A DNA stretch of 64,000 bases from Brevundimonas sp. SL130 (lineage in GTDB: Bacteria > Pseudomonadota > Alphaproteobacteria > Caulobacterales > Caulobacteraceae): positions 2,768,657-2,832,656 of the forward strand of contig NZ_CP113064.1 in the NCBI RefSeq assembly GCF_026625805.1, written 5' to 3'. A program made the position numbers and the translations under genes. Position 1 is the stretch's first letter. Every line of letters begins with the position of its first letter. Shown here one piece after another: positions 1-8,838 of this stretch. The notes beneath the pieces were generated by a model. That model did not search any database. It saw nothing but the letters and a program-made list of their open reading frames with translations, and was not told the origin of the DNA.

Positions 1-38
1 CGCACGCACACGCTGGTGTCCAGCATGGTCTCAAGCAT
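1..38 (-). CDS. vapC: VapC-type PIN toxin, N-terminal fragment
   Basis: Only the first codons are inside the window; they read MLETMLDTSVCVR, and MLDTSxCxx is the usual start of VapC PIN-domain ribonucleases, where the Asp is a metal ligand. The ATG at 38 overlaps the vapB stop in a TGATG junction; a second in-frame ATG at 26 is equally possible and gives the more typical MLDT start. The rest of the gene lies beyond position 1. The family assignment rests on this short motif and on the VapB-like gene directly upstream. Confidence 0.7.
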   Translation of the reverse strand, partial: MLETMLDTSVCV

Positions 39-271
39 CAGTCGAACAAAACGACGCTGTCGTCCACCGGATCGGCGGGCTCTCCGATATCGATGCCCGG
101 CCGGTCGAAAAAGTCGTCCCAAACGGCGTTTGCGGGCAAGAGCAGAAGGCCTTTGCCTTCCTTGATCACCCGCAACTCCTTGACGTCGTCAGGAAAGGCG
201 ACGGCCTTGGGCAAACGCACCGCCTGCGAGCGGTTCGACTTGAACACCGTGGCTTTCAGCGGTCCTGACAT
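38..271 (-). CDS. vapB: VapB-type antitoxin (AbrB/SpoVT fold)
   Basis: A protein of about 77 residues with the antitoxin signature KATVFKSNRSQAVRLPKA, typical of VapB/MazE swapped-hairpin DNA-binding domains, followed by an acidic C-terminal tail (WDDFFDRPGIDIGEP) of the kind that wraps around a PIN toxin. It would neutralise the VapC encoded immediately downstream and autorepress the pair. An ATG at 280 is also in frame, but a 10-bp inverted repeat begins at 276 and covers it, so I prefer the ATG at 271, which also gives the usual short leader before KATVF. Confidence 0.8.
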   Translation of the reverse strand: MSGPLKATVFKSNRSQAVRLPKAVAFPDDVKELRVIKEGKGLLLLPANAVWDDFFDRPGIDIGEPADPVDDSVVLFD

Positions 272-275
272 GACC

Positions 276-316
276 GACATATCCGCCGCATCGACGGATA
301 TGTCAACGACATATCC
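276..316. promoter_or_regulatory. Probable vapBC operator
   Basis: GACATATCCG at 276-285 and its exact reverse complement CGGATATGTC at 295-304 form a perfect 10-bp inverted repeat with a 9-bp spacer. A third half-site, GACATATCC, lies at 308-316. The array sits directly upstream of vapB and ends two bases before the stop of the upstream gene. VapBC complexes normally bind such repeats to autoregulate. Confidence 0.7.
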
Positions 317-317
317 C

Positions 318-863
318 TCAGAAGGCCCGATACCCCGCCTCGGTCAGCACCCCGTGCAGCCCCATGTCATGCGCCTCCAGCGTCAGAACCTCGACCGCCT
401 GTCCCGCATAGGCGAAGCCGACCCGGATCACCTCGGGGCGCGCCGCAAAGGTGCGGTCGTAAAACCCGCCGCCCTGCCCCAGCCGCCCGCCGGCCGCATC
501 AAAGGCCAGCAGGGGCGTGATGATCAGATCCGGCTCCACCACCGCCGCCAGCGGCAGGGGCGCGGGGCATCCGGCGGCGTCCGTCTCCAGCGGCTCGCCC
601 GGCGACCAGGCGCGAAAGATCATTGGCGCGTCCCGCTCCAGCACCACCGGCAGACACAGCCGCCGCCCCGCCGCCTCCAGCGCCACCGCCAGGGCCTCGG
701 TGTTCATCTCGGACCCCATGGCGCTGTAAAGCGCGACGACCTGCCCGGGCGGCAGGGCCTCGGCATGATCGGCGGCGCGTTGGGCCGCCATCGGATCGGC
801 CTCGGCCAGACCCTTGCGCCGCGCGCGGGCGGCCGACCGGAGTTCATGCTTCTCAAGGGTCAT
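318..863 (-). CDS. 5-formyltetrahydrofolate cyclo-ligase
   Basis: A 181-residue protein matching the 5-FCL (YgfA/MTHFS) family, which converts 5-formyl-THF to 5,10-methenyl-THF with ATP in the cytoplasm. The nucleotide-binding signature GQGGGFYDRTF is present near residue 130, preceded by PDLIITPLLAFD as in the family, and the length is normal. It lies downstream of zapA and the 6S RNA gene on the same strand, an order conserved in many proteobacteria (zapA, ssrS, ygfA), which supports both the RNA and the protein calls. The vapBC operator follows its stop codon immediately. Confidence 0.92.
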   Translation of the reverse strand: MTLEKHELRSAARARRKGLAEADPMAAQRAADHAEALPPGQVVALYSAMGSEMNTEALAVALEAAGRRLCLPVVLERDAPMIFRAWSPGEPLETDAAGCPAPLPLAAVVEPDLIITPLLAFDAAGGRLGQGGGFYDRTFAARPEVIRVGFAYAGQAVEVLTLEAHDMGLHGVLTEAGYRAF

Positions 864-980
864 GACGCGGGCTTACACCCCCCATCCGGTCCCGCACAGA
901 GACCATGCACCTCGTATGCCGGACTCGCTCAAGCAGCGAGCCGCCGCGCGGCGAGCGGTAGCGACAAAAAAGAAAGAAGT

Positions 981-1152
981 TGGCGGCGCCGCAAGAACCG
1001 TGAAGGGCGTTTAAATCCTCTCGAACCTGGGTAGCCAGGTGGGCTCCATATGCCCAGGCCCTCGAGCCCGGACAGGGACAGATCCCTTTGAGTGAATTAA
1101 GGTCGCGAGGAAATGTATGCCTTCGACGAGGGCCGCAGCAGGACCCGCCGTC
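981..1152 (-). ncRNA. ssrS: 6S RNA
   Basis: The 330-bp gap between zapA and 5-FCL is the classic location of 6S RNA, and the minus strand folds accordingly. A closing helix pairs the region around GAAGGCATACATTTCC (5' side, about 1120) with GGATTTAAACGCCCTTC (3' side, about 1005). An inner CCTCGCGACC pairs with GGTTCGAGAGG. Apical hairpins include GGGCTC/GAGCCC and ACCTGG/CCAGGT. The 3' end is followed by a pyrimidine-rich tract (TTCTTTCTTTTTT, 966-980). Ends are estimated from the pairing. 6S RNA binds the RNA polymerase housekeeping holoenzyme in stationary phase. Confidence 0.8.
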
Positions 1153-1194
1153 TGACAAGATAGGCGTTGCGCCCCGCCTTCTCAAGCGCCGTGA

Positions 1195-1515
1195 TCAGAT
1201 TGATTGGGCGATCTTCTCGATCCGCGCCGCCACGGCGTTCAGCGCCTCGGCCACCCCGTCGCTGGTCGGCGGCGCAGGGGCGGCCAGCGGCGCGGGAATC
1301 CCGCCCACGTTCAGCCGCGCCTCGTGCAGCTCATCCGACAGGATCAGGGCCGACATCAGAAACAGCCGCAGATCCCCGACATGGCCGACGTCCTGGGCCA
1401 CTTGGCGCACCTGGTTGTCGAACTGTTTGGCCAGGATGCGGACCCGCTCCTCCTGCCCGTCGGCGCAGCCCACCGCATAGGGGCGGCCGTTGACCTCCAC
1501 CGTCACCGTCGCCAT
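1195..1515 (-). CDS. zapA: Cell division protein ZapA
   Basis: A 106-residue protein starting MATVTVEVNGRPYAVGC and continuing with DGQEERVRILAKQFD, the standard ZapA fold. Its C-terminal half is predicted helical and would form the dimeric coiled coil. ZapA cross-links FtsZ protofilaments at the division ring. The start overlaps the stop of the upstream DUF4164-like gene in a TGATG junction, so the two are probably translationally coupled. The Ala/Pro-rich stretch near residues 75-85 is an extra linker often seen in alphaproteobacterial ZapA. Confidence 0.92.
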   Translation of the reverse strand: MATVTVEVNGRPYAVGCADGQEERVRILAKQFDNQVRQVAQDVGHVGDLRLFLMSALILSDELHEARLNVGGIPAPLAAPAPPTSDGVAEALNAVAARIEKIAQSI

Positions 1516-1793
1516 CAGCCGGCCTCGCTTTCGGTCTCTTCGTCGTCCTGATCCAGCACCTCGCGCACGGCCGCCGCCGCCCGCGCCAGGGCCTGCGACG
1601 CCTCGCGCCCGGCGGCCTCCAGCTCGGCCACACGCGCCGCATCCGCCCCATTCCCAGCTCTGGGCGCGAACAGGTCGTCGTCGGCGATCGCCGAACCCGA
1701 GGCCGGACGGGCCTTCAGCTCCAGGATCTTGCGTTCAAGTTCGGCCAGGGCCCGGTCGATACGGGCCCTTGCGGCCGTGGTGGCGTCTGCCAT
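1515..1793 (-). CDS. DUF4164-like small coiled-coil protein
   Basis: A 92-residue, Ala/Glu/Arg-rich protein (MADATTAARARIDRALAEL onward) predicted to be mostly helical, with two heptad-like stretches and an acidic tail DQDDEETESEAG. Proteins of this size and composition directly upstream of zapA in alphaproteobacteria are usually annotated DUF4164; no biochemical role is known to me. The ATG at 1793 is preceded by GGAGCGACCG and faces the divergent transketolase gene, so a bidirectional promoter region lies at 1794-1889. The overlap with zapA suggests a division-related or simply co-expressed product. Confidence 0.75.
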   Translation of the reverse strand: MADATTAARARIDRALAELERKILELKARPASGSAIADDDLFAPRAGNGADAARVAELEAAGREASQALARAAAAVREVLDQDDEETESEAG

Positions 1794-1889
1794 CGGTCGC
1801 TCCTTATAAATTCCGTATAGAACCCGAGGACGCGCCGGGGTAAAGCGGCGCGCTTCTGAATTTCCGCTTCCGCCGAAAGGTCTTCCCCC

Positions 1890-3881
1890 GTGACCGACGT
1901 CAAATCCGCCCCCAAGGCCACGCCCCAGCAGATGGCCAACGCCATCCGCGTCCTCGCCATGGACGGCGTCGAACAGGCCAAGTCGGGCCACCCCGGCATG
2001 CCCATGGGCATGGCCGACGTCGCCACGGTGCTGTTTTCCAAGTTTCTGAAGTTCGACGCCAGCCGCCCCGACTGGGCTGACCGCGATCGCTTCATCCTGT
2101 CGGCGGGCCACGGCTCGATGCTGATCTACGCCCTGTTGCACCTGACCGGCTACAAGGCCGCGACCAAGGAAGAACTGTCCAACTTCCGCCAGTGGGGCTC
2201 CAAGACCGCCGGCCACCCCGAATACGGCCACATGCCCGGCGTCGAAGTCACCACCGGCCCCCTGGGCCAGGGCCTGGCCACCTCGGTCGGTTTCGCCATG
2301 GCCGAGCGTCACCTGGCCGCCAAATACGGCGACGCCCTGGTCGACCACCGCACCTGGGTCGTGGCCGGCGACGGCTGCCTGATGGAAGGCGTGTCCCAGG
2401 AAGCCATCGCCCTGGCCGGCCGCTACAAGCTGAACAAGCTGACCGTCCTGTGGGACGACAACGAGATCACCATTGACGGCAAGGTCTCCCTGTCCGACGC
2501 GACCGACCAGAAGGCCCGATTCAAGGCCGCCGGCTGGGCGGTCAAGGCCATCGACGGCCATGACATGGAGGCCATCAAGGCCGCCCTCAAATGGGCGACG
2601 CGCCAGGACAAGCCGACCCTGATCGCCTGCAAGACCAAGATCGGCAAGGGCGCCGCCACCATGGAAGGCAGCCACAAGACCCACGGCGCCGCCCTGGGCG
2701 CCGCCGAGATCGCCGCCACCCGTCTGGGCCTGGCCTGGGATCACGCCCCCTTCGAAATGCCCCAGACCATCGCCGACGCCTGGGCCAAGGTCGGGCGTCG
2801 CGGCGCCAAGGACCGCAAGAAGTGGGAGGCCCGCCTGGCCGCATCCAGCCAGGCCGCCGACTTCACCCGCGCCATGAAGGGCGACCTGCCCGAGAGCGCC
2901 TTCGACGCCCTGAACGCCAAGATCGCCGAACTGATCGAAACCAAGCCCGCCCAGGCCACGCGCCAGTCCTCGGGCGCCGCCCTGGACCAGGTCTTCGCTT
3001 CGATCCCCGAACTGGTCGGCGGCTCGGCCGACCTGACCGGCTCGAACAACACCTTCGTCGCCGGCACCCCCATCCTGGACGCCCCGTCCTATGAGGGCCG
3101 ATACGTCAACTGGGGCATCCGCGAGTTCGGCATGGCCGCCGCCATGAACGGCCTGGCCCTGCACGGCGGGATCATCCCCTACGCCGGCACCTTCATGGTC
3201 TTCTCGGACTACAGCCGCCCGGCCATCCGTCTGGGCGCCCTGATGGGGGTCCGCGCCATCCACGTTTTGACCCACGACTCCATCGGCCTGGGCGAGGACG
3301 GCCCGACCCACCAGCCGGTCGAACACCTGGCCGCCCTGCGCGCCATCCCCAACCTTCTGGTCTTCCGCCCCGCCGACACGGTCGAGGCCATGGAATGCTG
3401 GAAGATCGCGCTGGAGACCAAGACCGCCCCCTCGGCCATGGCCCTGTCGCGCCAGAAGACCCCGGCCGTCCGCACCGTCGCCTCGACCGAGAACCTCTCG
3501 GCCAAGGGCGCCTATGAGATCAAGCCCGCTTCGGGCGAGGCCAAGGCCACCCTGTTCGGCACCGGCACGGAACTGGCCCTGGCGCTCAAGGCCGCCGAGA
3601 CCCTCGAGGCCGCCGGCGTACCGACCCGCGTCGTCTCCGTCCCCTGTTTCGAACTGTTCGAGCAACAGGACGCCGCCTACCGCGCCTCGGTCATCGGCCG
3701 CGGCACGATCCGCGTCGCCGTGGAAGCCGCCATCAAACAGGGCTGGGAAGGCTTCATCGGCGAAGACGGCGCCTTCATCGGCATGACCGGCTTCGGCGCC
3801 TCCGCCCCCGCCGAGATCCTCTACGACAAGTTCGGCATCACCGCCGACGCCGTCGTCGCCGCGGTCAAGGCCCGGCTGTAA
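1890..3881 (+). CDS. tkt: Transketolase
   Basis: A 663-residue thiamine-diphosphate enzyme of the pentose phosphate and Calvin-type sugar interconversions. The N-terminal domain carries the ThDP motif GDGCLMEGVSQEA...DDN, preceded by GHGSM; the Pyr domain carries VNWGIREFGMAAAMNG and GEDGPTHQPVEHLAALRA. Length and domain order (N, Pyr, C-terminal) are complete. It stands alone, divergent from the DUF4164/zapA unit, and is followed by a strong hairpin at 3895. Confidence 0.97.
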   Translation: MTDVKSAPKATPQQMANAIRVLAMDGVEQAKSGHPGMPMGMADVATVLFSKFLKFDASRPDWADRDRFILSAGHGSMLIYALLHLTGYKAATKEELSNFRQWGSKTAGHPEYGHMPGVEVTTGPLGQGLATSVGFAMAERHLAAKYGDALVDHRTWVVAGDGCLMEGVSQEAIALAGRYKLNKLTVLWDDNEITIDGKVSLSDATDQKARFKAAGWAVKAIDGHDMEAIKAALKWATRQDKPTLIACKTKIGKGAATMEGSHKTHGAALGAAEIAATRLGLAWDHAPFEMPQTIADAWAKVGRRGAKDRKKWEARLAASSQAADFTRAMKGDLPESAFDALNAKIAELIETKPAQATRQSSGAALDQVFASIPELVGGSADLTGSNNTFVAGTPILDAPSYEGRYVNWGIREFGMAAAMNGLALHGGIIPYAGTFMVFSDYSRPAIRLGALMGVRAIHVLTHDSIGLGEDGPTHQPVEHLAALRAIPNLLVFRPADTVEAMECWKIALETKTAPSAMALSRQKTPAVRTVASTENLSAKGAYEIKPASGEAKATLFGTGTELALALKAAETLEAAGVPTRVVSVPCFELFEQQDAAYRASVIGRGTIRVAVEAAIKQGWEGFIGEDGAFIGMTGFGASAPAEILYDKFGITADAVVAAVKARL

Positions 3882-3894
3882 TCTCCCTTCATTT

Positions 3895-3918
3895 CCCTCT
3901 CCCCCTTGCGGGAGAGGG
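3895..3918. terminator. Palindrome between converging genes (family C repeat)
   Basis: CCCTCTCCC at 3895-3903 pairs with GGGAGAGGG at 3910-3918 across a 6-nt loop. It sits between the converging transketolase and methyltransferase genes and could serve as a bidirectional terminator. The same arms recur at 7379 and 7524, so it also belongs to a dispersed palindrome family. The following bases to about 3975 resemble the inner part of these repeats. Confidence 0.6.
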
Positions 3919-4011
3919 AGACCGCGCACGGCGGCGAAGCCGTCGTCCTGGCGCGGTCGGGCGAGGGGTCACGCCGGCGCCCCGAAACCCCCGGCCTCGT
4001 CGAACCGCGCG

Positions 4012-4860
4012 CTAATCTTCTTCCGTCGAAGAGATGTCCTCATACAGGCTCGACGGCGGCGCACTCAGGTCGTTCGTCGGCTTGACCGCCGGCTGCCTCG
4101 CCAGGACATAGAGGATCGGCGAATACAGCTTCAGCACCGGAATCCGCGCCAACAGCCGATAGAAGGGCCGCAGCGCATATTTGTTCGAGGTCGGCGACGG
4201 CATCACGCCGATCTTGACGACCTCCAAGCCCAGATAATCGACATAGGCCCTAAGCTGAGCCAGCGTATATTCGTGCTTGTGCCGCCCGGTCGCGTCCGCC
4301 CGATAGCGCATATAGATGTTCTTCTGCGCGATCAGCTTCAGGATATGGGCGATCGAACAGACGTTCGGCACGGTGATGCAAACATGGCCGCCGGGCTTGA
4401 CCACCCGCCGGATCTCCATCGACATTTTCACCGGGAAGGAGTCGAAATGCTCCAGGATTTCGCAGGCGGTCACGACGTCCAGCGAATTATCGGCGAACGG
4501 AAGCCCTTCATTCTCGACGTCGGCGTGACTGATCTCGACCGGTCCGCCCGGCGAATAGATGGTCTGGTACTGACGAAGCGGATGATCGTCATTGGCGAAA
4601 TAGACGCCATGGCAAAGCCGCGCCCCCGCCGCCTTCGCCCGATAAAGCAGGTAAAACGGCGAGGCGCCGATATCGAGCACATCCTTGCCGACGACATGGG
4701 GCGCGATCAGGTTGAAGGTCCGGTCCATGCGGTCCTTGCCGCGACGAAAATACTCGCCGCCCGCATGATACGGCGTAGGGTTCCGCCTTTCTTCATCATA
4801 GAAGAAGGCGAAATCTTCCGGCCCGGCGGCGACCGGATCGCCGCTTGAAGTCGCACTCAT
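4012..4860 (-). CDS. Class I SAM-dependent methyltransferase
   Basis: A 282-residue protein from the ATG at 4860 (MSATSSGDPV). A Rossmann methyltransferase core is visible: motif I VLDIGASPFYLLY (about residues 60-72), an acidic strand, ADVENEGLPFADNSLDVV, then CEILEHFDSFP and the post-motif VKPGGHVCITVPN. This is the Methyltransf_11/UbiE-like pattern; the substrate cannot be told. The C-terminal 60 residues are basic and hydrophobic (YRLLARIPVLKLYSPILYVLA), possibly a membrane-associating helix. An open frame continues to 5136 but would overlap the purT start. Codon use is less GC-rich than its neighbours, so it may have been acquired. Confidence 0.85.
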   Translation of the reverse strand: MSATSSGDPVAAGPEDFAFFYDEERRNPTPYHAGGEYFRRGKDRMDRTFNLIAPHVVGKDVLDIGASPFYLLYRAKAAGARLCHGVYFANDDHPLRQYQTIYSPGGPVEISHADVENEGLPFADNSLDVVTACEILEHFDSFPVKMSMEIRRVVKPGGHVCITVPNVCSIAHILKLIAQKNIYMRYRADATGRHKHEYTLAQLRAYVDYLGLEVVKIGVMPSPTSNKYALRPFYRLLARIPVLKLYSPILYVLARQPAVKPTNDLSAPPSSLYEDISSTEED

Positions 4861-5053
4861 AAGGGTTCCCGCCAGATCTGAACTCGAGCGCTCGTTTCCC
4901 CGACGCCCATACCTCATGGTTGCACAGCACGCACCAGAAGACATAGACCAATTCTGGCGCAGGATCGGAGATTGTCGATGAAGCGACTTGCGCCGCTGAC
5001 GCCTGGCCCGTCCTGGTTTAAACCGCGCCTGCAACGATCGATCAGGATCCCAG

Positions 5054-6250
5054 ATGAAACTCGGCACCCCGCTTTCCGACACCGCCGTCCGCGTCATGCT
5101 GCTGGGCTCGGGCGAACTGGGCAAGGAGGTCGCCATTGAGCTGCAAAGGCTCGGCGTCGAGGTGATCGCCGTGGACCGCTATCCCAACGCCCCCGCCATG
5201 CAGGTGGCGCACCGCAGCCACGTCATCCCGATGACCGACCCCCAGGTGCTGAACGGCGTCATCCTGGCCGAGGCCCCGCACATCATCGTGCCCGAGATCG
5301 AGGCCATCGCCACCGAGGTCCTGGCCGATATCGAGGCCGCTGGCCTGGCCGTGGTCATCCCCACCGCCCGCGCCGTGCAACTGACCATGAACCGCGAGGG
5401 CATCCGCCGTCTCGCCGCCGAAGAGCTTGGCCTGCCCACCAGCCCCTACGCCTTCGCCGGCAGCGCCGAGGAACTGGCCGCCGGCGCCGAGACCGTGGGC
5501 TACCCCAACTTCGTCAAACCGGTCATGTCCTCCTCCGGCAAGGGGCAATCCTTCGTCGAAAGCCCCGATGAAATCGCCGACGCCTGGACCTACGCCCAGG
5601 ACAGCGGCCGCGTCGCCGGCGCCCGCGTCATCGTCGAGGGCCGTATCGACTTCGATTTCGAGATCACCCTGCTGACCGTCCGCTCACGCGCCGCCGACGG
5701 CTCGACCCGCACGGATTTCTGCGCGCCCATCGGCCACCGTCAGGTCAAGGGCGACTATGTCGAGAGCTGGCAGCCCCAGGCCATGCCCCCCGCTGCGCTT
5801 GCCGCCTCGCAAGACATCGCCGGCAAGGTGACGGACGCCCTGGGCGGTTTCGGCGTCTTCGGCGTCGAACTCTTCGTCAAGGGCGACCAGGTCTGGTTCT
5901 CCGAGGTCTCGCCCCGCCCCCACGACACCGGCCTCGTCACCCTGGCCAGCCAGACCCTGAGCGAGTTCGCCCTCCACGCCCGCGCCATCCTGGGCCTGCC
6001 CGTCGATGTGACCCTGCGCGAACCCGCCGCCAGCGCCGTCATCTACGGCGGCATGGAGGCGCAAGGGATCGCCTTCGAAGGCGTCGCCGACGCCCTGTCC
6101 GTCCCCACCGCCGATCTGCGCCTCTTCGGCAAACCCGAAGCCTTCGAGCGCCGCCGCATGGGCGTCGCCACCGCCCGCGGCGCCGACACGGACCAGGCCC
6201 GCGAACGCGCCCGCGAAGCCGCAGGCCGCGTCAAGCTGGTGCGCAGCTGA
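5054..6250 (+). CDS. purT: Formate-dependent phosphoribosylglycinamide formyltransferase
   Basis: A 398-residue ATP-grasp enzyme of de novo purine synthesis; it makes formyl-GAR from GAR, formate and ATP without folate. The pre-ATP-grasp domain ([20 protein letters not shown]), the ATP-grasp lid SSSGKGQS near residue 163 and the C-terminal [13 protein letters not shown] are all typical of PurT. Full length. It is followed 12 bases later by a perfect hairpin and then the converging tdh gene. Confidence 0.96.
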   Translation: MKLGTPLSDTAVRVMLLGSGELGKEVAIELQRLGVEVIAVDRYPNAPAMQVAHRSHVIPMTDPQVLNGVILAEAPHIIVPEIEAIATEVLADIEAAGLAVVIPTARAVQLTMNREGIRRLAAEELGLPTSPYAFAGSAEELAAGAETVGYPNFVKPVMSSSGKGQSFVESPDEIADAWTYAQDSGRVAGARVIVEGRIDFDFEITLLTVRSRAADGSTRTDFCAPIGHRQVKGDYVESWQPQAMPPAALAASQDIAGKVTDALGGFGVFGVELFVKGDQVWFSEVSPRPHDTGLVTLASQTLSEFALHARAILGLPVDVTLREPAASAVIYGGMEAQGIAFEGVADALSVPTADLRLFGKPEAFERRRMGVATARGADTDQARERAREAAGRVKLVRS

Positions 6251-6262
6251 TCCAGACCCGAT

Positions 6263-6290
6263 CTCTCCGTTCGCCTTCGCGAACGGAGAG
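6263..6290. terminator. Hairpin between purT and tdh
   Basis: CTCTCCGTTCGC (6263-6274) and GCGAACGGAGAG (6279-6290) form a perfect 12-bp stem with a CTTC tetraloop. It lies between two converging genes, has no T tract, and probably acts as a bidirectional terminator or RNA end-protecting structure. Confidence 0.65.
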
Positions 6291-6303
6291 CTGAGCCGAA
6301 GCC

Positions 6304-7356
6304 TCAGGCCGCCTTGTCCCAGTTCAGCACCACCTTGCCCGACTGGCCCGACTTCATGGCCTCGAAGCCTTCGCGATAGTCGGCATAGTCCAGCCGGTGG
6401 GTGATCAGCGGCTGCAGATCCAGACCGGCCTTCAGCAGGCCCAGCATCTTGCGCCAGGTGGTGAACATCTCGCGGCCATAGACGCCCTTGATGGTCAGGG
6501 CCTTCAGGATGATCGCGCCCCAGTCGGTCTCCATCGGCTTGCCGGGAATGCCCAGCATGGCCATGCCGCCGCCCATGATCAGGGTGTCGACGCACTGTTT
6601 GAAGGCGATGGGCGAGCCCGACATCTCCAGCGCCACGTCGAACCCGACCTTCAGGCCCAGCTCCTTCATGACGTCGTGGATGTCTTCCTTGGTCGTGTTC
6701 ACGGTGCGCACGCCCGGCGCCACCTTCTGCGCCAGCTCCAGCCGGAAGTCGTTGATGTCGGTCAGGACCACGGTGCGCGCCCCGGCGTGGCGGGCCACGG
6801 CGGCGGCCATCATGCCGATGGGGCCGGCGCCGGTCACCAGGACGTCCTCGCCCAGCAGGTCGAACTGCTGCGCCGTGTGCACCGCATTGCCGAACGGGTC
6901 CAGGATCGAGCCGATCTCATAGGGCACGTCGTCCGGCAGTTCGATGACATTGAAGGCCGGCGCCACCACGAACTCGGCGAAGGCGCCCTGGCGGTTCACG
7001 CCGATGCCGCGCGTCTTGGGGTCCAGGTGGAAATGGCCAGCGCGGGCCGCCTCGGAGTTCAGGTCGATGACATGCCCTTCGGCCGAAACGCGCTGACCGA
7101 TCTTCAGCGGACGATCCACGTCCTTGCCGACGGCGACGATCTCGCCGGCGAACTCGTGGCCGGTGATCATCGGGGTCGGGACATTCTTCTGGGACCACTC
7201 GTCCCAGTTCCAGATGTGAATGTCGGTGCCGCACACGGCGGTGCGGTGCACCCGGATCAGCACGTCTTCCGGCCCCGCCTCGGGGATCGGCGCGTCGATC
7301 AGTTCCAGTCCCTGCACCGGCCCAGTCTTGGCCAGGGCCTTCATTGTGTCGGTCAT
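6304..7356 (-). CDS. tdh: L-threonine 3-dehydrogenase
   Basis: A 350-residue zinc alcohol-dehydrogenase family protein. The zinc and substrate-binding segment CGTDIHIWNWDEWSQKNVPTP and GHEFAGEIVAVG are characteristic of TDH, as is the NAD-binding VTGAGPIGMMAAAVARHAGA. It oxidises threonine to 2-amino-3-ketobutyrate, which the upstream kbl product cleaves to glycine and acetyl-CoA. In most bacteria kbl-tdh form one operon; here a 170-bp palindromic repeat separates them, so read-through may be altered. Confidence 0.96.
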   Translation of the reverse strand: MTDTMKALAKTGPVQGLELIDAPIPEAGPEDVLIRVHRTAVCGTDIHIWNWDEWSQKNVPTPMITGHEFAGEIVAVGKDVDRPLKIGQRVSAEGHVIDLNSEAARAGHFHLDPKTRGIGVNRQGAFAEFVVAPAFNVIELPDDVPYEIGSILDPFGNAVHTAQQFDLLGEDVLVTGAGPIGMMAAAVARHAGARTVVLTDINDFRLELAQKVAPGVRTVNTTKEDIHDVMKELGLKVGFDVALEMSGSPIAFKQCVDTLIMGGGMAMLGIPGKPMETDWGAIILKALTIKGVYGREMFTTWRKMLGLLKAGLDLQPLITHRLDYADYREGFEAMKSGQSGKVVLNWDKAA

Positions 7357-7378
7357 GCCGTCTCTCCTAATACCTGAT

Positions 7379-7544
7379 CCCTCTCCCGGCGGGAGAGGGC
7401 TTGAGCGCCCGAGAGCCCATCGGGCGATCGGACTTGCGCGAAAGGGTGAGGGCCGCGCCTCAACGGGTCCACCCGCCCCTCACCCTTTCGCCTTGCGCAT
7501 CGCTTCGCTCTGCGAGGCTCAAGCCCTCTCCCAAGGGGAGAGGG
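7379..7544. repeat. Family C inverted-repeat element between kbl and tdh
   Basis: Two hairpins, CCCTCTCCC/GGGAGAGGG at 7379-7399 and 7524-7544, form the ends of a larger inverted repeat. GAGGGCTTGAGC on the left matches GCTCAAGCCCTC on the right, with a central GAAAGGGTGAG / CTCACCCTTTC pair. It fills the whole tdh-kbl spacer. Related arms occur at 3895-3918 and, with TTC for CTC, at 36318-36450. Confidence 0.75.
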
Positions 7545-7550
7545 AGAAAA

Positions 7551-8741
7551 CTAGATAACCCCCAGCTCCCGCCCCGCCTGCGTAAACGCCTCAACAGTCC
7601 GGTCGATCTGTTCGAACGAATGCGCCGCCGACATCTGGGTGCGGATCCGGGCCTGGCCACGCGGCACGACCGGGAAGCTAAACCCAATCACATAGACGCC
7701 CAGCTCCAGCGCCCGCGCCGCGAAGTCCTGCGCCAGCTTGGCGTCGCCCAGCATGACCGGGATGATCGGATGTTCGCCGTCCAGCAGGGTGAAGCCCGCA
7801 TCCGCCATGGCGTTGCGATAGCGGTGAGCATTGGCCGACAGGCGGGTGCGTAACACGTCGCCCTCCGACCCTTGGGCGATACGGATCGCCTCCAGCGACG
7901 ACCCGCACACCGCCGGCGCCAGGGCGTTGGAGAACAGATAGGGCCGCGCCCGCTGTTTCAGCAGTTCGACCACCGACTTCTTGGCGCAGATGAAGCCGCC
8001 CATGGCGCCGCCCAGGGCCTTGCCGAAGGTGCCGGTGACGAAATCCACCTCCACCCCGTGATGGGCGAAGGAGCCCTTGCCTTGCGGACCCAGGAAGCCC
8101 GTCGCGTGACAATCGTCCACCATGATCAGGGCGTCGTATTTGTCGGCCAACGCCCGGATCTCGTCCAGTTTGGCGATATAGCCGTCCATCGAGAAGGCGC
8201 CGTCGGTGGCGATGATGATGTCGCGGGCGCCGGCCGCGCGGGCCTCTTTCAGCCGAGTCTCCAGCTCGTCCATGTCCGAGTTGGCGAACCGATAGCGTTT
8301 GGCCTTGCACAGCCGCACCCCGTCGATGATCGAGGCGTGGTTCAGGCTGTCGGACACGATGGCGTCGCTCTCGCCCAGCAGAGGCTCGAACAGGCCGCCG
8401 TTGGCGTCGAAGGCGGCGGCGAACAGTATGGCGTCCTCGAAACCGAGATAGCCGGCGATGGCGGCTTCCAGCTCCTTATGGATTTCCAGCGTGCCGCAGA
8501 TGAACCGGACCGAGGCCGTGCCCGCGCCCCACTTCTGCTGCGCCGCGATCCCTGCCTGGGTCACGCGCTCGTCGCCCGCCAGGCCCAGATAGTTGTTGGC
8601 GCAGAAATTCAGCACGTCGCGGCCGGCCACCTGGATCACCGGCCCCTGGCGCGAGGCGATGATGCGTTCGGGCTTGGTCAGGCCCTGGGCGTCGATCTCG
8701 GTCAGTTCACCGGCGACGCGGTCATAGAAGCTCTGGGTCAT
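7551..8741 (-). CDS. kbl: Glycine C-acetyltransferase (2-amino-3-ketobutyrate CoA ligase)
   Basis: A 396-residue PLP-dependent alpha-oxoamine synthase. Family landmarks are NFCANNYLGLAGD near the N-terminus, SLNHASIIDGVRL, the Asp-bearing VDDCHATGFLG, and the Schiff-base lysine in VTGTFGKALGG. It converts 2-amino-3-ketobutyrate and CoA to glycine and acetyl-CoA, completing threonine breakdown with Tdh. Full length; the ATG at 8741 gives the normal MTQSFYDRVAGEL start. Confidence 0.96.
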   Translation of the reverse strand: MTQSFYDRVAGELTEIDAQGLTKPERIIASRQGPVIQVAGRDVLNFCANNYLGLAGDERVTQAGIAAQQKWGAGTASVRFICGTLEIHKELEAAIAGYLGFEDAILFAAAFDANGGLFEPLLGESDAIVSDSLNHASIIDGVRLCKAKRYRFANSDMDELETRLKEARAAGARDIIIATDGAFSMDGYIAKLDEIRALADKYDALIMVDDCHATGFLGPQGKGSFAHHGVEVDFVTGTFGKALGGAMGGFICAKKSVVELLKQRARPYLFSNALAPAVCGSSLEAIRIAQGSEGDVLRTRLSANAHRYRNAMADAGFTLLDGEHPIIPVMLGDAKLAQDFAARALELGVYVIGFSFPVVPRGQARIRTQMSAAHSFEQIDRTVEAFTQAGRELGVI

Positions 8742-8838
8742 GCGCCGCGACCTACGCCGATTTCGACCGAGTTTCCAGCCATCTTAGGTCGCCATCTGGG
8801 GATCGGGCTGACCGTCGCCGCGTCGCCGCTTGCCGATG

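Noticed and set aside
93..1034. Long open frame opposite vapB and 5-FCL
   Set aside because: Shadow frame in high-GC DNA; Arg/Pro/Gly-rich with no domain, antisense to clear genes.
853..1185. Open frame of 110 codons between zapA and 5-FCL
   Set aside because: Overlaps the 6S RNA structure and has no protein-like features.
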